From positions 186,001-250,000 of the forward strand of contig NZ_JAENHM010000060.1 of NCBI RefSeq assembly GCF_016595245.1: a stretch of 64,000 nt of DNA. The letters are read 5' to 3'. The stretch comes from Azospirillum endophyticum (GTDB lineage: Bacteria; Pseudomonadota; Alphaproteobacteria; Azospirillales; Azospirillaceae). Numbering within the stretch: the first letter of the stretch is position 1; every line of letters starts with the position of its first letter. Shown in pieces: positions 50,980 through 60,499 of this stretch. The notes below the pieces were generated by a model that made no database searches, was not told where the DNA came from, and was given only the letters and a program-made list of their open reading frames with translations. Position numbers and translations under genes: made by a program.

Positions 50980-51846
50980 TCAGTGCCAGGCTTCCTTGAT
51001 CAGGCCCGGGATCTTCGATGCGTCGACGTTCTTGGACTTCAGATAAGAGGCGAACACCTGGTCGGGGACGCCTTCGGCGTAAAGGGTCTTGAGCTGCCCG
51101 TCCAGCCAGTCGCGGAAGGCCGGGTTCTCCTCCTTGCGCAGGCCGACGCTGGTCGCCACCGGCTCCACCGGTTCCGGCAGGATGACCTTGCCCAGGCGCA
51201 GGCGGGTCTGCTGGACCACCAGCGCCGGATGGAACTGGACGGCGACGTCGATGCGCTTGGCCGCGAAGGCGGCGATGGTCTCGTCGTTGTTGGAGAAGCG
51301 GTTGATGGCGGCCTGCTTCACCATCGCCGTCACGTTCTTGTCGAGCGAGGTGCCGAGCGTCACGCCGATGCGCAGCCCCGGCTTGTCGATGTCCGCCCAG
51401 GCCTTGATGGGGGAATCGCCGGCGACCAGCGCGCCCATCGCATAGTAGAACAGCGGGGACTCGGGGAAATCGATGGCCTTACGGCGCTCCTCCGTCGGGT
51501 CGAGGACGAACATCAGGTCGATCTGGTCGGCCTGGAGCGCCCCCACCGCGTTGGCCCAGGAGGTCTCGACCGGCACCAGGGTGGCGCCGAGGCTGGCGGC
51601 CAGCCGCTGCCCCATCGCCACGCCGACGCCGGTCCAGGTCTCGGTCATCGGATCCTTGAAGAACCAGGGCTCGGCCGAGGTCACGCCGATGCGCAGGCGC
51701 TTGCTGGCCTTGACCGTGTCCAGCGTGGACGGCGAGGCAGCAAGAGCCGGCAGTGCCGACAGGCCGAAAGCGGCGCCTGCGGCAAGGCCGAGCAGGGTTC
51801 TCCGGTCGATGGTTCCCCGGTCGGTGGTCCCCCGGTCGATGGTCAT
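50980..51846 (-). CDS. Amino-acid-type ABC transporter substrate-binding protein with Tat-like signal
   Basis: The 288-residue periplasmic protein starts with a 15-nt tandem repeat giving TIDRG-TTDRG-TIDRR, then TLLGLAAGAAFGLSALPALA. The double Arg before the hydrophobic stretch is compatible with a twin-arginine signal. The mature domain shows LRIGVTSAEPWFFKD, WTGVGVAMGQRLAASLGATL, DLMFVLDPTEERRKAIDFPE and LRIGVTLGTSLDK, typical of family 3 binding proteins. The ligand is unknown. It is the first gene of the ABC operon and follows the GntR gene by 66 bases. Confidence 0.88.
   Translation of the reverse strand: MTIDRGTTDRGTIDRRTLLGLAAGAAFGLSALPALAASPSTLDTVKASKRLRIGVTSAEPWFFKDPMTETWTGVGVAMGQRLAASLGATLVPVETSWANAVGALQADQIDLMFVLDPTEERRKAIDFPESPLFYYAMGALVAGDSPIKAWADIDKPGLRIGVTLGTSLDKNVTAMVKQAAINRFSNNDETIAAFAAKRIDVAVQFHPALVVQQTRLRLGKVILPEPVEPVATSVGLRKEENPAFRDWLDGQLKTLYAEGVPDQVFASYLKSKNVDASKIPGLIKEAWH
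51796..51843 (-). repeat. Three 15-bp tandem units in the binding-protein signal region
   Basis: Units at 51796-51810, 51811-51825 and 51826-51840 differ by one to three bases. They keep the frame and encode the repeated (T/I)DR(G/R)T at the protein start, so copy-number change would lengthen the N-terminal tail before the export signal without a frameshift. Confidence 0.75.
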
Positions 51847-51912
51847 CGTAAGCCTCCTCTGTCTTTCGTGTCGTCTTTTGTCTTCTGTCTTTCCGCTTGG
51901 GATCGCGGGCTT

Positions 51913-52626
51913 CTAATCCGCGACGGCGCCTACCGGCCGGCCACGCAGGAACTCCTCGGTCTGCCGGCCGCCGCGGGCCATGTGGTCGGTGATTTCCACC
52001 TTCAGCGCGGCGAGGTCGTCGGAAAGCGCCATCTCCACATAGCGGTCGTGGCCATCGCGGCGCGGGCCGCGGATGCCGTGCGCGCGGTGGTGCGCCGCCC
52101 AATAGAGCTGCAGGCGCCCGCGGATGCTGTCCCAGGTCCTGATCAGCAGCTTGTGCCCGGTCGCCTCGTAGACGAAACCGTGCAGTTGCAGTTCGGCGAC
52201 GATGCTGGCCGCATCGTCCTGGGCGTCGATGCAGGCGGTGAGCGCGTCGTGGCGGGCGACGAGGCCCTGGCGGAACGCCTGGTCCCGCCGCGCCCAGATC
52301 TGCTCGAAGGCGAAGATCTCCAGGGTGACGCGCATCGAGTAGATCTCGCGCACGTCGTCGACGGACAGACCGACGACATGGGTCCCGGTATAGGGCACGG
52401 CGACCAGCAGCCCTTCGTCGATCAACTGCCGCATCGCCTCGCGCAGGGGGCCGCGGCTGACCCCGAACTGGTCGGCAAGCGTGGTCTCGACGACCTGGGC
52501 TCCCGGTTCGATGTCGCCGTTCAGGATCGCCGCCCGCAACCCGTCGGCGATGTGGGCGCGAAAGGTCGATTTCGGCACGCGCGCCAAGACCGATCCCCCG
52601 GCCCTGTCTTTCGCTCCGCCGGACAT
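51913..52626 (-). CDS. GntR-family (FCD) transcriptional regulator of the amino-acid ABC operon
   Basis: The 237-residue regulator has winged helix AQVVETTLADQFGVSRGPLREAMRQL with GLLVAVPYTGTHV, then an FCD domain (REIYSMRVTLEIFAFEQIW, HGFVYEATGHKLL, DHMARGGRQTEEFL). It is immediately upstream of and co-directional with the binding-protein gene. A symmetrical GATTGT-TG-ACAATC site lies just upstream of its own start, suggesting autoregulation. Confidence 0.88.
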   Translation of the reverse strand: MSGGAKDRAGGSVLARVPKSTFRAHIADGLRAAILNGDIEPGAQVVETTLADQFGVSRGPLREAMRQLIDEGLLVAVPYTGTHVVGLSVDDVREIYSMRVTLEIFAFEQIWARRDQAFRQGLVARHDALTACIDAQDDAASIVAELQLHGFVYEATGHKLLIRTWDSIRGRLQLYWAAHHRAHGIRGPRRDGHDRYVEMALSDDLAALKVEITDHMARGGRQTEEFLRGRPVGAVAD

Positions 52627-52647
52627 GCGCCCTCACCGTCAATGATC

Positions 52648-52661
52648 GATTGTTGACAATC
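52648..52661. promoter_or_regulatory. Putative GntR/FCD operator GATTGTTGACAATC
   Basis: A perfect 6+6 palindrome around TG lies 22 bases before the GntR start. FCD-type GntR regulators commonly bind TTGTNNACAA-like cores, which this contains. Confidence 0.65.
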
Positions 52662-52762
52662 TGCGCGCACAGACATGACGAGTCAACGGTGATGTTTCGG
52701 GATCGAAGGAAAACGGCGGGGGAGCCATGCTTCCGCTCCGAGCGCAAAACTCCGCCATGCGT

Positions 52763-53683
52763 TCAGGCCGTTCCCGGCGACCATCCCCGCTCCGCCGCAG
52801 CCGGCGGAAAGACACCGGCCAGCCAGTCGATGAAGACCCTGATCCGCAACGACAGGTGCCGGCTCTGCGGATAGAGCACGGACACGGGCATCGGCGGCGG
52901 CGGGAACGCGTCCAGCACCGGAACCAGATGCCCGGCAGCGATCTGGTGCTCCACGCGATAGCGGGGGACCTGGATCAAACCGAGCCCGGCGATGCCGGAG
53001 GCGGTGTAGATTTCCGCACCCCGGACGACGACATCATGGGGCAGCGCCATCTCCCATGTCCTGCCGTCCTTCATGAATTCGAGCGGATAGGGCTGCCCCG
53101 TCGCCGAGGCGGTGTAGGCGACCATCCGGTGGCCGGCGAGATCGTCCGGCGTCGACGGGACGCCGTGGCGTTCGAGATAGGCCGGGCTCGCCAGGGTGAG
53201 CTGCTCGAACATGGTTATGCGGCGGCCGATCAGGGATGAGTCGGACAATTCGCCGGCACGCACGACGCAGTCGACGCCTTCGGTGATGAGGTCGACCATC
53301 CGGTCGCCTTCGCTGAGGCTGAGCGAGATGCCGGGATAGCGCGCGATGAACTCCGGCAAGGCCGGCAGGACGAAAAACCGCGCGATCGTCCCCTGCATAT
53401 CGACGCGAAGCGGCCCCCGGGGTTCGGCGCTCCTGAAGACGCTCGCCACCTCGTCCAGGTCGGCCAGCAGCCGGACGCAGCGTTCGTGATAGAGCGCGCC
53501 ATCGAGCGTCGGCTTCACGGTCCGCGTCGTCCGTTCGAGCAGACGGACTCCCAGATCCGCTTCCAGGCGCTGGATCGCATGGGTCGCGGTGGGACGAGGC
53601 ACCTGCAGGTCCCGCGCTGCCTGGGCAAAGCTCCCGCGCTCGACGATCCTCACGAAGAGCCGCATGACGTCGATGCGATCCAT
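52763..53683 (-). CDS. LysR-family transcriptional regulator
   Basis: The 306-residue LTTR has the N-terminal helix-turn-helix in VERGSFAQAARDLQVPRPTATHAIQRLEADLG (about residues 14-45) and a CrgA-like effector domain with RVDMQGTIARFFVLPALPEF and DCVVRAGELSDSSLIGR. It is divergent from the tautomerase-SDR-SDR genes across 242 bp and most likely controls them. The ligand is unknown. Confidence 0.92.
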   Translation of the reverse strand: MDRIDVMRLFVRIVERGSFAQAARDLQVPRPTATHAIQRLEADLGVRLLERTTRTVKPTLDGALYHERCVRLLADLDEVASVFRSAEPRGPLRVDMQGTIARFFVLPALPEFIARYPGISLSLSEGDRMVDLITEGVDCVVRAGELSDSSLIGRRITMFEQLTLASPAYLERHGVPSTPDDLAGHRMVAYTASATGQPYPLEFMKDGRTWEMALPHDVVVRGAEIYTASGIAGLGLIQVPRYRVEHQIAAGHLVPVLDAFPPPPMPVSVLYPQSRHLSLRIRVFIDWLAGVFPPAAAERGWSPGTA

Positions 53684-53925
53684 GATCCCCTCAGGGCCGA
53701 TTGTTATGGCTTCTGAAATGGTGATGTTGAAACGGGCTTCCTACTGCCACTTTCCAGAACAGCTACCTTCGTCGTCGAGAACAACGGCCGATGGGGGACC
53801 CGGGATGTCGAGAGACCTGCGAGCAAGGGGGGCCGTGCGTTCCGGGAGCGAACTTGGACTCCCCCTCCCGTCGACCGCCTCACCGTTCCATTCGCCAGTT
53901 CAACCAGCCGGCAGGAGTGAAGACC

Positions 53926-54138
53926 ATGCCCTTCGTCAATTTCAAGGTTCCGGAAGCCGCCCTGACCCGGGCCCAGAAGGAGGAGATCGTCCACCGGACG
54001 ACGGCGCTGCTCGTCGAATACTTCTCCGAGGCCGCCCGCCCGCACACCATGGTCCTGATCGAAGAGGTCAAGGACGGCGGCTATGCCCGCGCCGACGAGG
54101 TGTTCATCATCCCCGACGATTACCGGGCAAAGGGTTGA
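53926..54138 (+). CDS. 4-oxalocrotonate tautomerase family protein
   Basis: The 70-residue product begins MPFVNFKV, so Pro1 becomes the N-terminal catalytic base after Met removal, as required in this superfamily. ALTRAQKEEIVHRTTALLVE and HTMVLIEEVKDGGYARAD follow the usual pattern. This fixes the start at 53926, with AGGAG upstream. It heads a small operon with two SDR genes. Confidence 0.85.
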   Translation: MPFVNFKVPEAALTRAQKEEIVHRTTALLVEYFSEAARPHTMVLIEEVKDGGYARADEVFIIPDDYRAKG

Positions 54139-54172
54139 TGCCGGCAACGACACCGCGGAAAGGAGCAGCACA

Positions 54173-54913
54173 ATGATCACATCGACGAACAGGGCGGCGA
54201 TCGTCACGGGATCTTCCCGCGGCATCGGGGCCGCCATCGCCCGCCGGCTGGCGAGCGACGGCTTCGCGGTCGTCATCAACTATGCGGGCAGTGCCGGCGC
54301 AGCCGCCACGCTGGTGGACGAAATCGAGAAGGCCGGCGGTCGCGCCATCGCCTGCCAAGCCGATGTCGGCGACCCGCAGGCGGTGAAGCGGATGTTCGAC
54401 GCCGCCGAAGCGGCCTATGGCGACGTCGACGTGCTGGTGAACAACGCCGGCATCATGACGCTGGCCCCCGTGGCGCAGATGGACGAAACGGCCTTCGACC
54501 GGACCATCGCGATCAACCTCAAGGGAACGTTCAACGGCCTCCGCGAGGCGGCGAACCGCCTGCGGGACGGCGGCCGCATCGTGAATTTCTCGAGCAGCGT
54601 CGTCGGACTCTACCAGCCGGCCTACGGCGTCTATGCGGCCACCAAGGCGGCGGTCGAAGCCCTGACCCATATCCTCGCGAAGGAACTGGGATCGCGGGGA
54701 ATCACGGTCAACGCGGTGGCGCCCGGGCCGGTCGCCACCGAGCTTTTCCTCGACGGCAAGGATCAGGCGACGCTCGACCGCATCAAGGGGATGAATCCGC
54801 TCGGCCGCCTGGGCGAGGTCGACGACATCGCGCGCGTCGTCGCGCTGCTGGTCGGACCGGACGGCGGCTGGATCAACGGCCAGATCGTCCGCGCGAATGG
54901 CGGCGTGGTTTGA
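54173..54913 (+). CDS. SDR-family oxidoreductase (FabG-like)
   Basis: The 246-residue short-chain dehydrogenase has AAIVTGSSRGIGAAIARRL, VLVNNAGIM, Ser in IVNFSSSVVGL, YAATKAAVEALTHILAKEL and the PGPVATELF loop, ending INGQIVRANGG. AAAGGAG precedes ATG 54173. It lies between the tautomerase and another SDR gene under the probable LysR control; its substrate is unknown. Confidence 0.9.
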   Translation: MITSTNRAAIVTGSSRGIGAAIARRLASDGFAVVINYAGSAGAAATLVDEIEKAGGRAIACQADVGDPQAVKRMFDAAEAAYGDVDVLVNNAGIMTLAPVAQMDETAFDRTIAINLKGTFNGLREAANRLRDGGRIVNFSSSVVGLYQPAYGVYAATKAAVEALTHILAKELGSRGITVNAVAPGPVATELFLDGKDQATLDRIKGMNPLGRLGEVDDIARVVALLVGPDGGWINGQIVRANGGVV

Positions 54914-54926
54914 GGGAGCAGACACC

Positions 54927-55832
54927 ATGAAGCAGGTGATTCTCGTCACCGGCGCATCGAGTGGCTTCGGCCGCCTGATGGCCGACGCCCTGGCGGCATC
55001 GGGGCACACGGTCTACGCGTCCATGCGCGGCCTCGGCGGCAGGAATGCCGAACGGGTGAAGGACGTCGCGGCCCATGCCGAACGGCATCGGGTCGATCTT
55101 CGGACCGTCGAACTCGACGTCCGATCCGACGCGTCGGCGCAATCGGCCATCGCCGCCATCATCGCGGAGCATGGCCGGCTCGACGTCCTGGTCCACAATG
55201 CCGGCCATATGGTCTGGGGGCCGAGCGAAGCGTTCACGCCTGAGGACCTCGCCGACCTCTACGACGTGAACGTCCTCGGCGCCCAGCGGGTCAACCGGGC
55301 CGCCCTTCCGCACATGCGCGAAGCGCGGCGGGGTCTGGTGATCTGGATCGGCAGCAGCAGCGCGGCGGGCGGCGTCCCGCCGATGCTCGGCCCCTATTTC
55401 GCTGCCAAGGCCGGCATGGATGCCCTCGCGGTCTGCTACGCCCGCGAGCTGGCGCCCTTCGGCATCGAGACCTCCATCCTCGTCCCCGGCGCCTTTACCA
55501 AGGGAACCAACCATTTCGCCCATGCCGGGTCGCCCTCCGACACGGCACGGGCGGCGGAGTACGAGGCCGGCCTTCCCCCCGGCTTCGCCGAGAACATCCT
55601 CGCGGCGCTCGCCAGGACCGTACCGGACGACGCGGAACCGGACCTCGTCGCCGAGGCCGCGGTCGCCCTGGTGAACGCGCCTTTCGGAAAGAGGCCGTTC
55701 CGCGTGGTCGTCGATCCGGCCGATGACGGATCGGCGGTTTCCTATGCGGTGATCGACCGGGTGCGGGCTGAATTCCTGCGGCGGGTCGGGCTGGCCGACC
55801 TGATGCGGCCGAAGGACGTCGATGCGACCTGA
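54927..55832 (+). CDS. SDR-family oxidoreductase
   Basis: The 301-residue extended-length SDR has ILVTGASSGFGRLMADALA, ELDVRSDASAQ, VLVHNAGHMVWGP, Ser in IWIGSSSAAGG, YFAAKAGMDALAVCYAREL and a long C-terminal part typical of SDRs acting on larger substrates. GAGGGAG precedes ATG 54927, 14 bases after the previous stop. It is the last gene of the LysR-linked operon. Confidence 0.9.
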   Translation: MKQVILVTGASSGFGRLMADALAASGHTVYASMRGLGGRNAERVKDVAAHAERHRVDLRTVELDVRSDASAQSAIAAIIAEHGRLDVLVHNAGHMVWGPSEAFTPEDLADLYDVNVLGAQRVNRAALPHMREARRGLVIWIGSSSAAGGVPPMLGPYFAAKAGMDALAVCYARELAPFGIETSILVPGAFTKGTNHFAHAGSPSDTARAAEYEAGLPPGFAENILAALARTVPDDAEPDLVAEAAVALVNAPFGKRPFRVVVDPADDGSAVSYAVIDRVRAEFLRRVGLADLMRPKDVDAT

Positions 55833-56052
55833 CGCATGAATCGTACCCGGCGACGGCCGTTCTTCCGAATGGCGTCACCGGGCACCACGGCAAGTGCCGG
55901 AAATCCGGACCATCACCGCGCGCCCGTGGACCGCCGCCGAGCCTGACACCATCCCGCCGTCCCCGGCCGGATCTCCCGCAGACCTCCGGCCAGACCTGTT
56001 GATCCCGGCGGGAAGGAATGCGATCCTGCGCCCTCATCAGCGGACGGGCAGG

Positions 56053-56802
56053 ATGTCATCGAACACGTCACCGAATGGCGGCAGGCGCCTGACGATCGGG
56101 GTCGTCGACGATGATCCGGCGGTTCTCCGGATGGTCGCCGACCTGCTGGCCGGCGAAGGCTACGAGACGATCCTCTGTCCCGACGCGGCGGCGCTGATGG
56201 CGGTGCTGGCATCCGGCCGGCTCGACCTGATCGTGCTGGACCTGCGGCTGCCGGACCGTGACGGCATCTCCATCGCCGCCCAGCTGCGCGGCACGATGGA
56301 CGTGCCGATCATCATGCTGACCGGGCGCGGCGACGACATCGACCGCATCATGGGGCTGGAGGTCGGCGCCGACGACTACATCGTCAAGCCGTTCAACAAC
56401 CGCGAGTTCATCGCGCGGGTGAAGGCGGTGCTGCGCCGCACCGCCCGCGAGAGCGTTCCCGTCCCGGCGCCCTGCAAGCGCGGCTACCGCTTCGCCGGCT
56501 TCACGCTCGACGAGGACGGGCGGCGGCTGTTCGACCCGTCCGGCAAGCCGGTGTCCCTGACGGTGGCCGAGTTCGACCTGCTGGTGGCGCTGGTGCGTGC
56601 CCATGGGCGGGTGCTCAGCCGCAACCAGATCCTCGACCTGACCCACCACGCCCGCGACGACGTCTTCGACCGGACCATCGACGTCCTGATCCTGCGCCTG
56701 CGCCGCAAGATCGAGAGCAACCCGCAGCAGCCCTGGCTGATCCGCACCGAACGCGGCCTCGGCTACGTCTTCGACTGCGACATCGAGGCGTTCGGGCATT
56801 GA
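56053..56802 (+). CDS. OmpR/TorR-type response regulator
   Basis: The 249-residue product has a receiver with acidic pair VVDDDPAVL, phospho-acceptor Asp63 in LIVLDLRLPDRDG, Thr in IIMLTGRGDD and Lys in YIVKPFNNREF. An OmpR-type winged helix follows (LTVAEFDLLVALVRAHGRVL, DRTIDVLILRLRRKIE, TERGLGYVF). It is upstream of and co-directional with an AfuA/FbpA-type transporter, chemoreceptor and TorS-like sensor, and so likely forms a two-component pair with the last. A hairpin GGCATCC-N5-GGATGCC (56805-56823) follows the gene. Confidence 0.9.
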   Translation: MSSNTSPNGGRRLTIGVVDDDPAVLRMVADLLAGEGYETILCPDAAALMAVLASGRLDLIVLDLRLPDRDGISIAAQLRGTMDVPIIMLTGRGDDIDRIMGLEVGADDYIVKPFNNREFIARVKAVLRRTARESVPVPAPCKRGYRFAGFTLDEDGRRLFDPSGKPVSLTVAEFDLLVALVRAHGRVLSRNQILDLTHHARDDVFDRTIDVLILRLRRKIESNPQQPWLIRTERGLGYVFDCDIEAFGH

Positions 56803-56957
56803 CGGGCATCCCCTGCGGATGCCGGTTCCGTTAACAAGATTACAGCCTCCTCCCCGTGGCGGTGAAATCCGTCATTCACGCTGGCCGCGTACGCTCGCTG
56901 GACGAACAAACCCGTCCTGAGCAAAAAACCATCTCGACCTCCTGGGAGGAGCGTTCC

Positions 56958-58013
56958 ATGAAATCCGCAGCCAATTGGATCAAGTCGGCCGGCTTCGGCC
57001 TGGGCGCCCTCGCCGCCGGAGCCGTCTTCGCCGTCACGCCGGCTCCGGCCAAGGCGCAGGGGACGCTCACCGTCCTCTGCGGCGTGCAGGAGGAGTGGTG
57101 CAAGGCCATCGCCGTCGCCTTCGAGAAGAAGTCCGGCATCGCCGTCGCCATGAGCCGCAAGAGCGCCGGCGAGGCGCTGGCCCAGATCCGCGCCGAAGCC
57201 GCCAACCCGAAGACCGACGTCTGGTGGGGCGGCCCCGGCGACCCGCATCTCCAGGCGGCGGAGGAAGGGCTGACCCTCGCCTATGAAAGCCCGCAGTACA
57301 AGGAGCTGCAGCCCTGGGCGCAGAGCCAGTACAAGCAGTCGCAGGGCCGCAGCATCGGCATCTATGCCGGGGCGCTCGGCTTCACCTACAACACCGAGCT
57401 TCTGGGCAAGCGCAAGATCCAGGCCCCGAAATGCTGGGCCGACCTGCTGCGTCCGGAGTTCAAGGACGAGATCCAGGTGGCGAACCCCAACGCGTCCGGC
57501 ACCGCCTACACCGCGCTGGCGACCCTGGTGCAGATCTTCGGCGAGGAGAAGGCCTTCGACTACCTGAAGAAGCTGAACGAGAACGTCAACCAGTACACCA
57601 AGTCCGGCAGCGCGCCGGCCGCCGCCGTCGCGCGCAGCGAGACGCTGGTCGGCATCATCTTCATGCATGACGGCATCAACCAGAAGATCAACGGCTTCCC
57701 GGTGGACGTCTCCGCCCCCTGCGAGGGCACCGGCTACGAGATCGGGTCGGTCAGCATCATCAAGGGCTCCAAGAACCTCGACGCCGCCAAGGCCTTCTAC
57801 GAGTTCTCCCTGTCGCCGGAAGGCCAGGCCACCGGAGCCGAGACCAAGCAGTTCCAGATGCCGTCCAACCGGAAGGCGGCGGTCCCGCCGGAAGCGCCGA
57901 ATCTCGAAGAGATCCGGCTGATCGACTATAATTTCCAGAAATACGGCACCGCCGAGGAACGCAAGCGCCTGCTGTCGCGCTGGGACGCGGAAATCAAGTC
58001 CGTCGCCCGGTAA
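56958..58013 (+). CDS. ABC transporter substrate-binding protein (AfuA/FbpA type)
   Basis: The 351-residue periplasmic protein has a signal peptide (LGALAAGAVFAVTPAPAKAQG). Cys pairs CGVQEEWCKAIAVAFEK, the segment NPKTDVWWGGPGDPHLQAA, IYAGALGFTYN, NPNASGTAYTALATLVQIFG and CEGTGYEIGSVSIIKG are conserved in this group, which includes ferric-iron binders and the hexose-phosphate binder AfuA. The ligand is therefore Fe3+ or a phosphorylated sugar or acid, not decided by sequence alone. GGGAGGAG gives a strong start. A repeat element separates it from the permease gene. Confidence 0.88.
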   Translation: MKSAANWIKSAGFGLGALAAGAVFAVTPAPAKAQGTLTVLCGVQEEWCKAIAVAFEKKSGIAVAMSRKSAGEALAQIRAEAANPKTDVWWGGPGDPHLQAAEEGLTLAYESPQYKELQPWAQSQYKQSQGRSIGIYAGALGFTYNTELLGKRKIQAPKCWADLLRPEFKDEIQVANPNASGTAYTALATLVQIFGEEKAFDYLKKLNENVNQYTKSGSAPAAAVARSETLVGIIFMHDGINQKINGFPVDVSAPCEGTGYEIGSVSIIKGSKNLDAAKAFYEFSLSPEGQATGAETKQFQMPSNRKAAVPPEAPNLEEIRLIDYNFQKYGTAEERKRLLSRWDAEIKSVAR

Positions 58014-58023
58014 CGTTCTACGG

Positions 58024-58240
58024 CCCTCTCCCGCCTCTCGCACAAACGATGTTTGTGCTGACGGCGTCAGGCGGATCGAAGATCCGCTGAGAGCCCCGGG
58101 AGAGGGAGGGGACCTGCGCCGAAGGCGTGGGGAGGGTGAGGGGATCACGAGAATCCCGAACCGCATGGCTTCGTGCCTAACCCCTCACCCTTCCCACCGC
58201 TACGCGGTGGGCCCCTTCCCTCTCCCGGGACGGGAGAGGG
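58024..58240. repeat. Palindromic repeat element, copy B
   Basis: The element opens with CCCTCTCCCGCCTCTCGCAC and the hairpins GCACAAACGATGTTTGTGC, GACGGCGTC and GCGGATCGAAGATCCGC, then two G-rich arms, and closes with CCTCTCCCGGGACGGGAGAGG. The first 80 bases match copy A (50739-50950, opposite strand) almost exactly; the middle differs and is partly inverted. It lies between binding-protein and permease genes. Confidence 0.9.
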
Positions 58241-58313
58241 AGCCCACAGGCGACCGCTCTGCCCACAAAATGGCCCGGCCGTGCCCGGTCCGTCAAAATC
58301 CGCAGGTGATGTG

Positions 58314-60499
58314 ATGCGTCCTCGCTCAGCAATATGGCTGGCGCTGGGGTGGGTGGGCTTCGCCCTGCTGCCCTGGTTCGCCGGCAGCGGCACCCAGCCC
58401 GCCCTCGCACCGCCGTCCCCGGGCCCGGCCGGCTCCGCCCTGATCGACGGGCTGACAAACGGGCGCTGGTGGCTTCTTCCCATCGCCCTGCCGCTCCTGC
58501 TGGCGCTTGCCGTCACCGCGCTGCCCGGACTCCGCGCCCGCCGGCCGGCGGTCCTGCTGGCGAGCGGCGCCTTCGGGCTGGCCTGGATCACGGTGCAGGG
58601 TTTCGCCATCGGCCTCGACGGCTGGGCCTCGGGATGGCTCGGCGCCCTGTTCGGTCCGCTGGCGCTTGGACAGGGCGGCTTCGGCGCCGGTGCGGCGCTG
58701 ACCGCGCTGTCCTTCCTGTTCCTGATGACCAACGGCTTCGCCGGCTTGGGCTTCATGAAGGGCGACCGCTTCACCGCGGGCGCCATCGGGCTGGTGCTGG
58801 CGGCCATCGCCGCCTTCGTCTTCCTGCCGGTCGGCTATGTGCTGAGCGGCGCCGGCGACACCGGCAGCGGCGGCTTTTCGGCCGCAGCGCTGGGCGCGCG
58901 GCTGGCGGCCCCCGACATCTGGCGCCTGTCCTGCCTGACCGAGGCGAAGTCCTGCGGCGTGGTGTGGAACAGCGTCTTCCTGGCGGTGATGACCGGCATC
59001 GCCACCACCCTGCTCGGGCTGGCCTTCGCCCTGGTGGCGGTGCGCACCGGCTTCCGCGCCAAGAAGCTGCTGCGCGTCTTGACCGTGCTGCCGATCATCA
59101 CGCCGCCCTTCGTCATCAGCCTCGCCGTCATCCTGCTGTTCGGGCGCAACGGCACCGTCACCCTGGCGATGTCCGACTGGTTCGGCCTGCCGGCCTCGCG
59201 CTGGATCTACGGGCTGCCGGGCGTGCTGCTGACCCAGACTTTGGCCTTCACCCCGATCTCCTTCCTGGTGATGATCGGCGTCGTCCAGGGCATCGGCCCG
59301 TCGCTGGAGGAGGCCGCGCAGACCCTGCGGGCCAGCCGCTGGATCACCTTCCGCACCGTCACCTGGCCTCTGATGCGTCCCGGCGTCGCCAACGCCTTCC
59401 TGATCAGCTTCATCGAGAGCTTGGCCGATTTCGGCAACCCGCTGATCCTCGGCGGCAATTTCGAGGTGCTGTCGACCAAGATCTACTTCGCGGTGGTCGG
59501 CGCCCAGAACGATCCCGGCCGCGCCGCGGCGCTCGGCATCATCCTGCTCTGCCTGTGCCTGGGCGCCTTCTGGGTGCAGCGGCAATGGCTCGGCAAGAAA
59601 TCCTACGCGACGGTCGGCGGCAAGGGCGACAACGGCATCCCGTCCCAGCTTCCGCGCGGCATCAAGATCGCCGCCTATGCCACCGCGCTGCCCTGGGCCG
59701 CCTTCACCTTCGTGCTCTACGGCCTGATCCTGTTCGGCGGCTTCACCGAGAACTGGGGACGCAACAACAGCCTGACCCTGCGCCATTACCTGGCGGCCTT
59801 CGACCTCAGCTGGGGTCCGGGCGGGCTGATCTGGTCGGGCCGGGCCTGGGGCTCGCTGTTCACGACGATCGAGGTCGCCGCCCTGTCGGCGCCGCTGACC
59901 GCCGCCGTCGGGCTGCTGACCGCCTATCTGCTGGTGCGCCAGAGCTTCAAGGGCCGCGGCGCCTTCGAGTTCCTGACGATGCTGAGCTTCGCCATCCCCG
60001 GCACGGTGATCGGCATCAGCTACATCCTCGCCTTCAACCAGCCACCGATCGAGCTGACCGGCACCATCACCATCCTGATCATCTGCTTCGTCTTCCGCAA
60101 CATGCCGGTCAGCATCCGGGCCGGCGTCGCCGCCATGTCGCAGATCGACCGCAGCCTCGACGAATGCTCGCTGACGCTGGGCGCCGGCAGCGTTCAGACG
60201 ATCCGCCGGGTGATCCTGCCGCTGCTGCGCCCGGCCATCGTCGCCTCGCTGGTCTACAGCTTCGTCCGCGCCATCACCTCGATCAGCGCCGTCATCTTCC
60301 TGGTCAGCCCGAAATACGAACTGGCCACCGCCTACATCGTCGGCCGGGTCGAGCAGGGCGATTTCGGCCTCGCCATCGCCTACAGCTCGGCGCTGATCGT
60401 GCTGATGTCGGTCGTCATCGCGCTCATCCAGTTCGCCGTCGGCGAGCGCCGCATCGGCCGCCGCGCCGCCACCCCCGTCACGCTTCAGGAGAAGCCGGT

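Noticed and set aside
48529..51846. Transposon-like duplication of the two ABC amino-acid systems (40.1-42.5 and 48.5-51.8 kb)
   Set aside because: Gene order differs (one versus two permeases) and the proteins belong to different subfamilies, so they are not a recent duplication.
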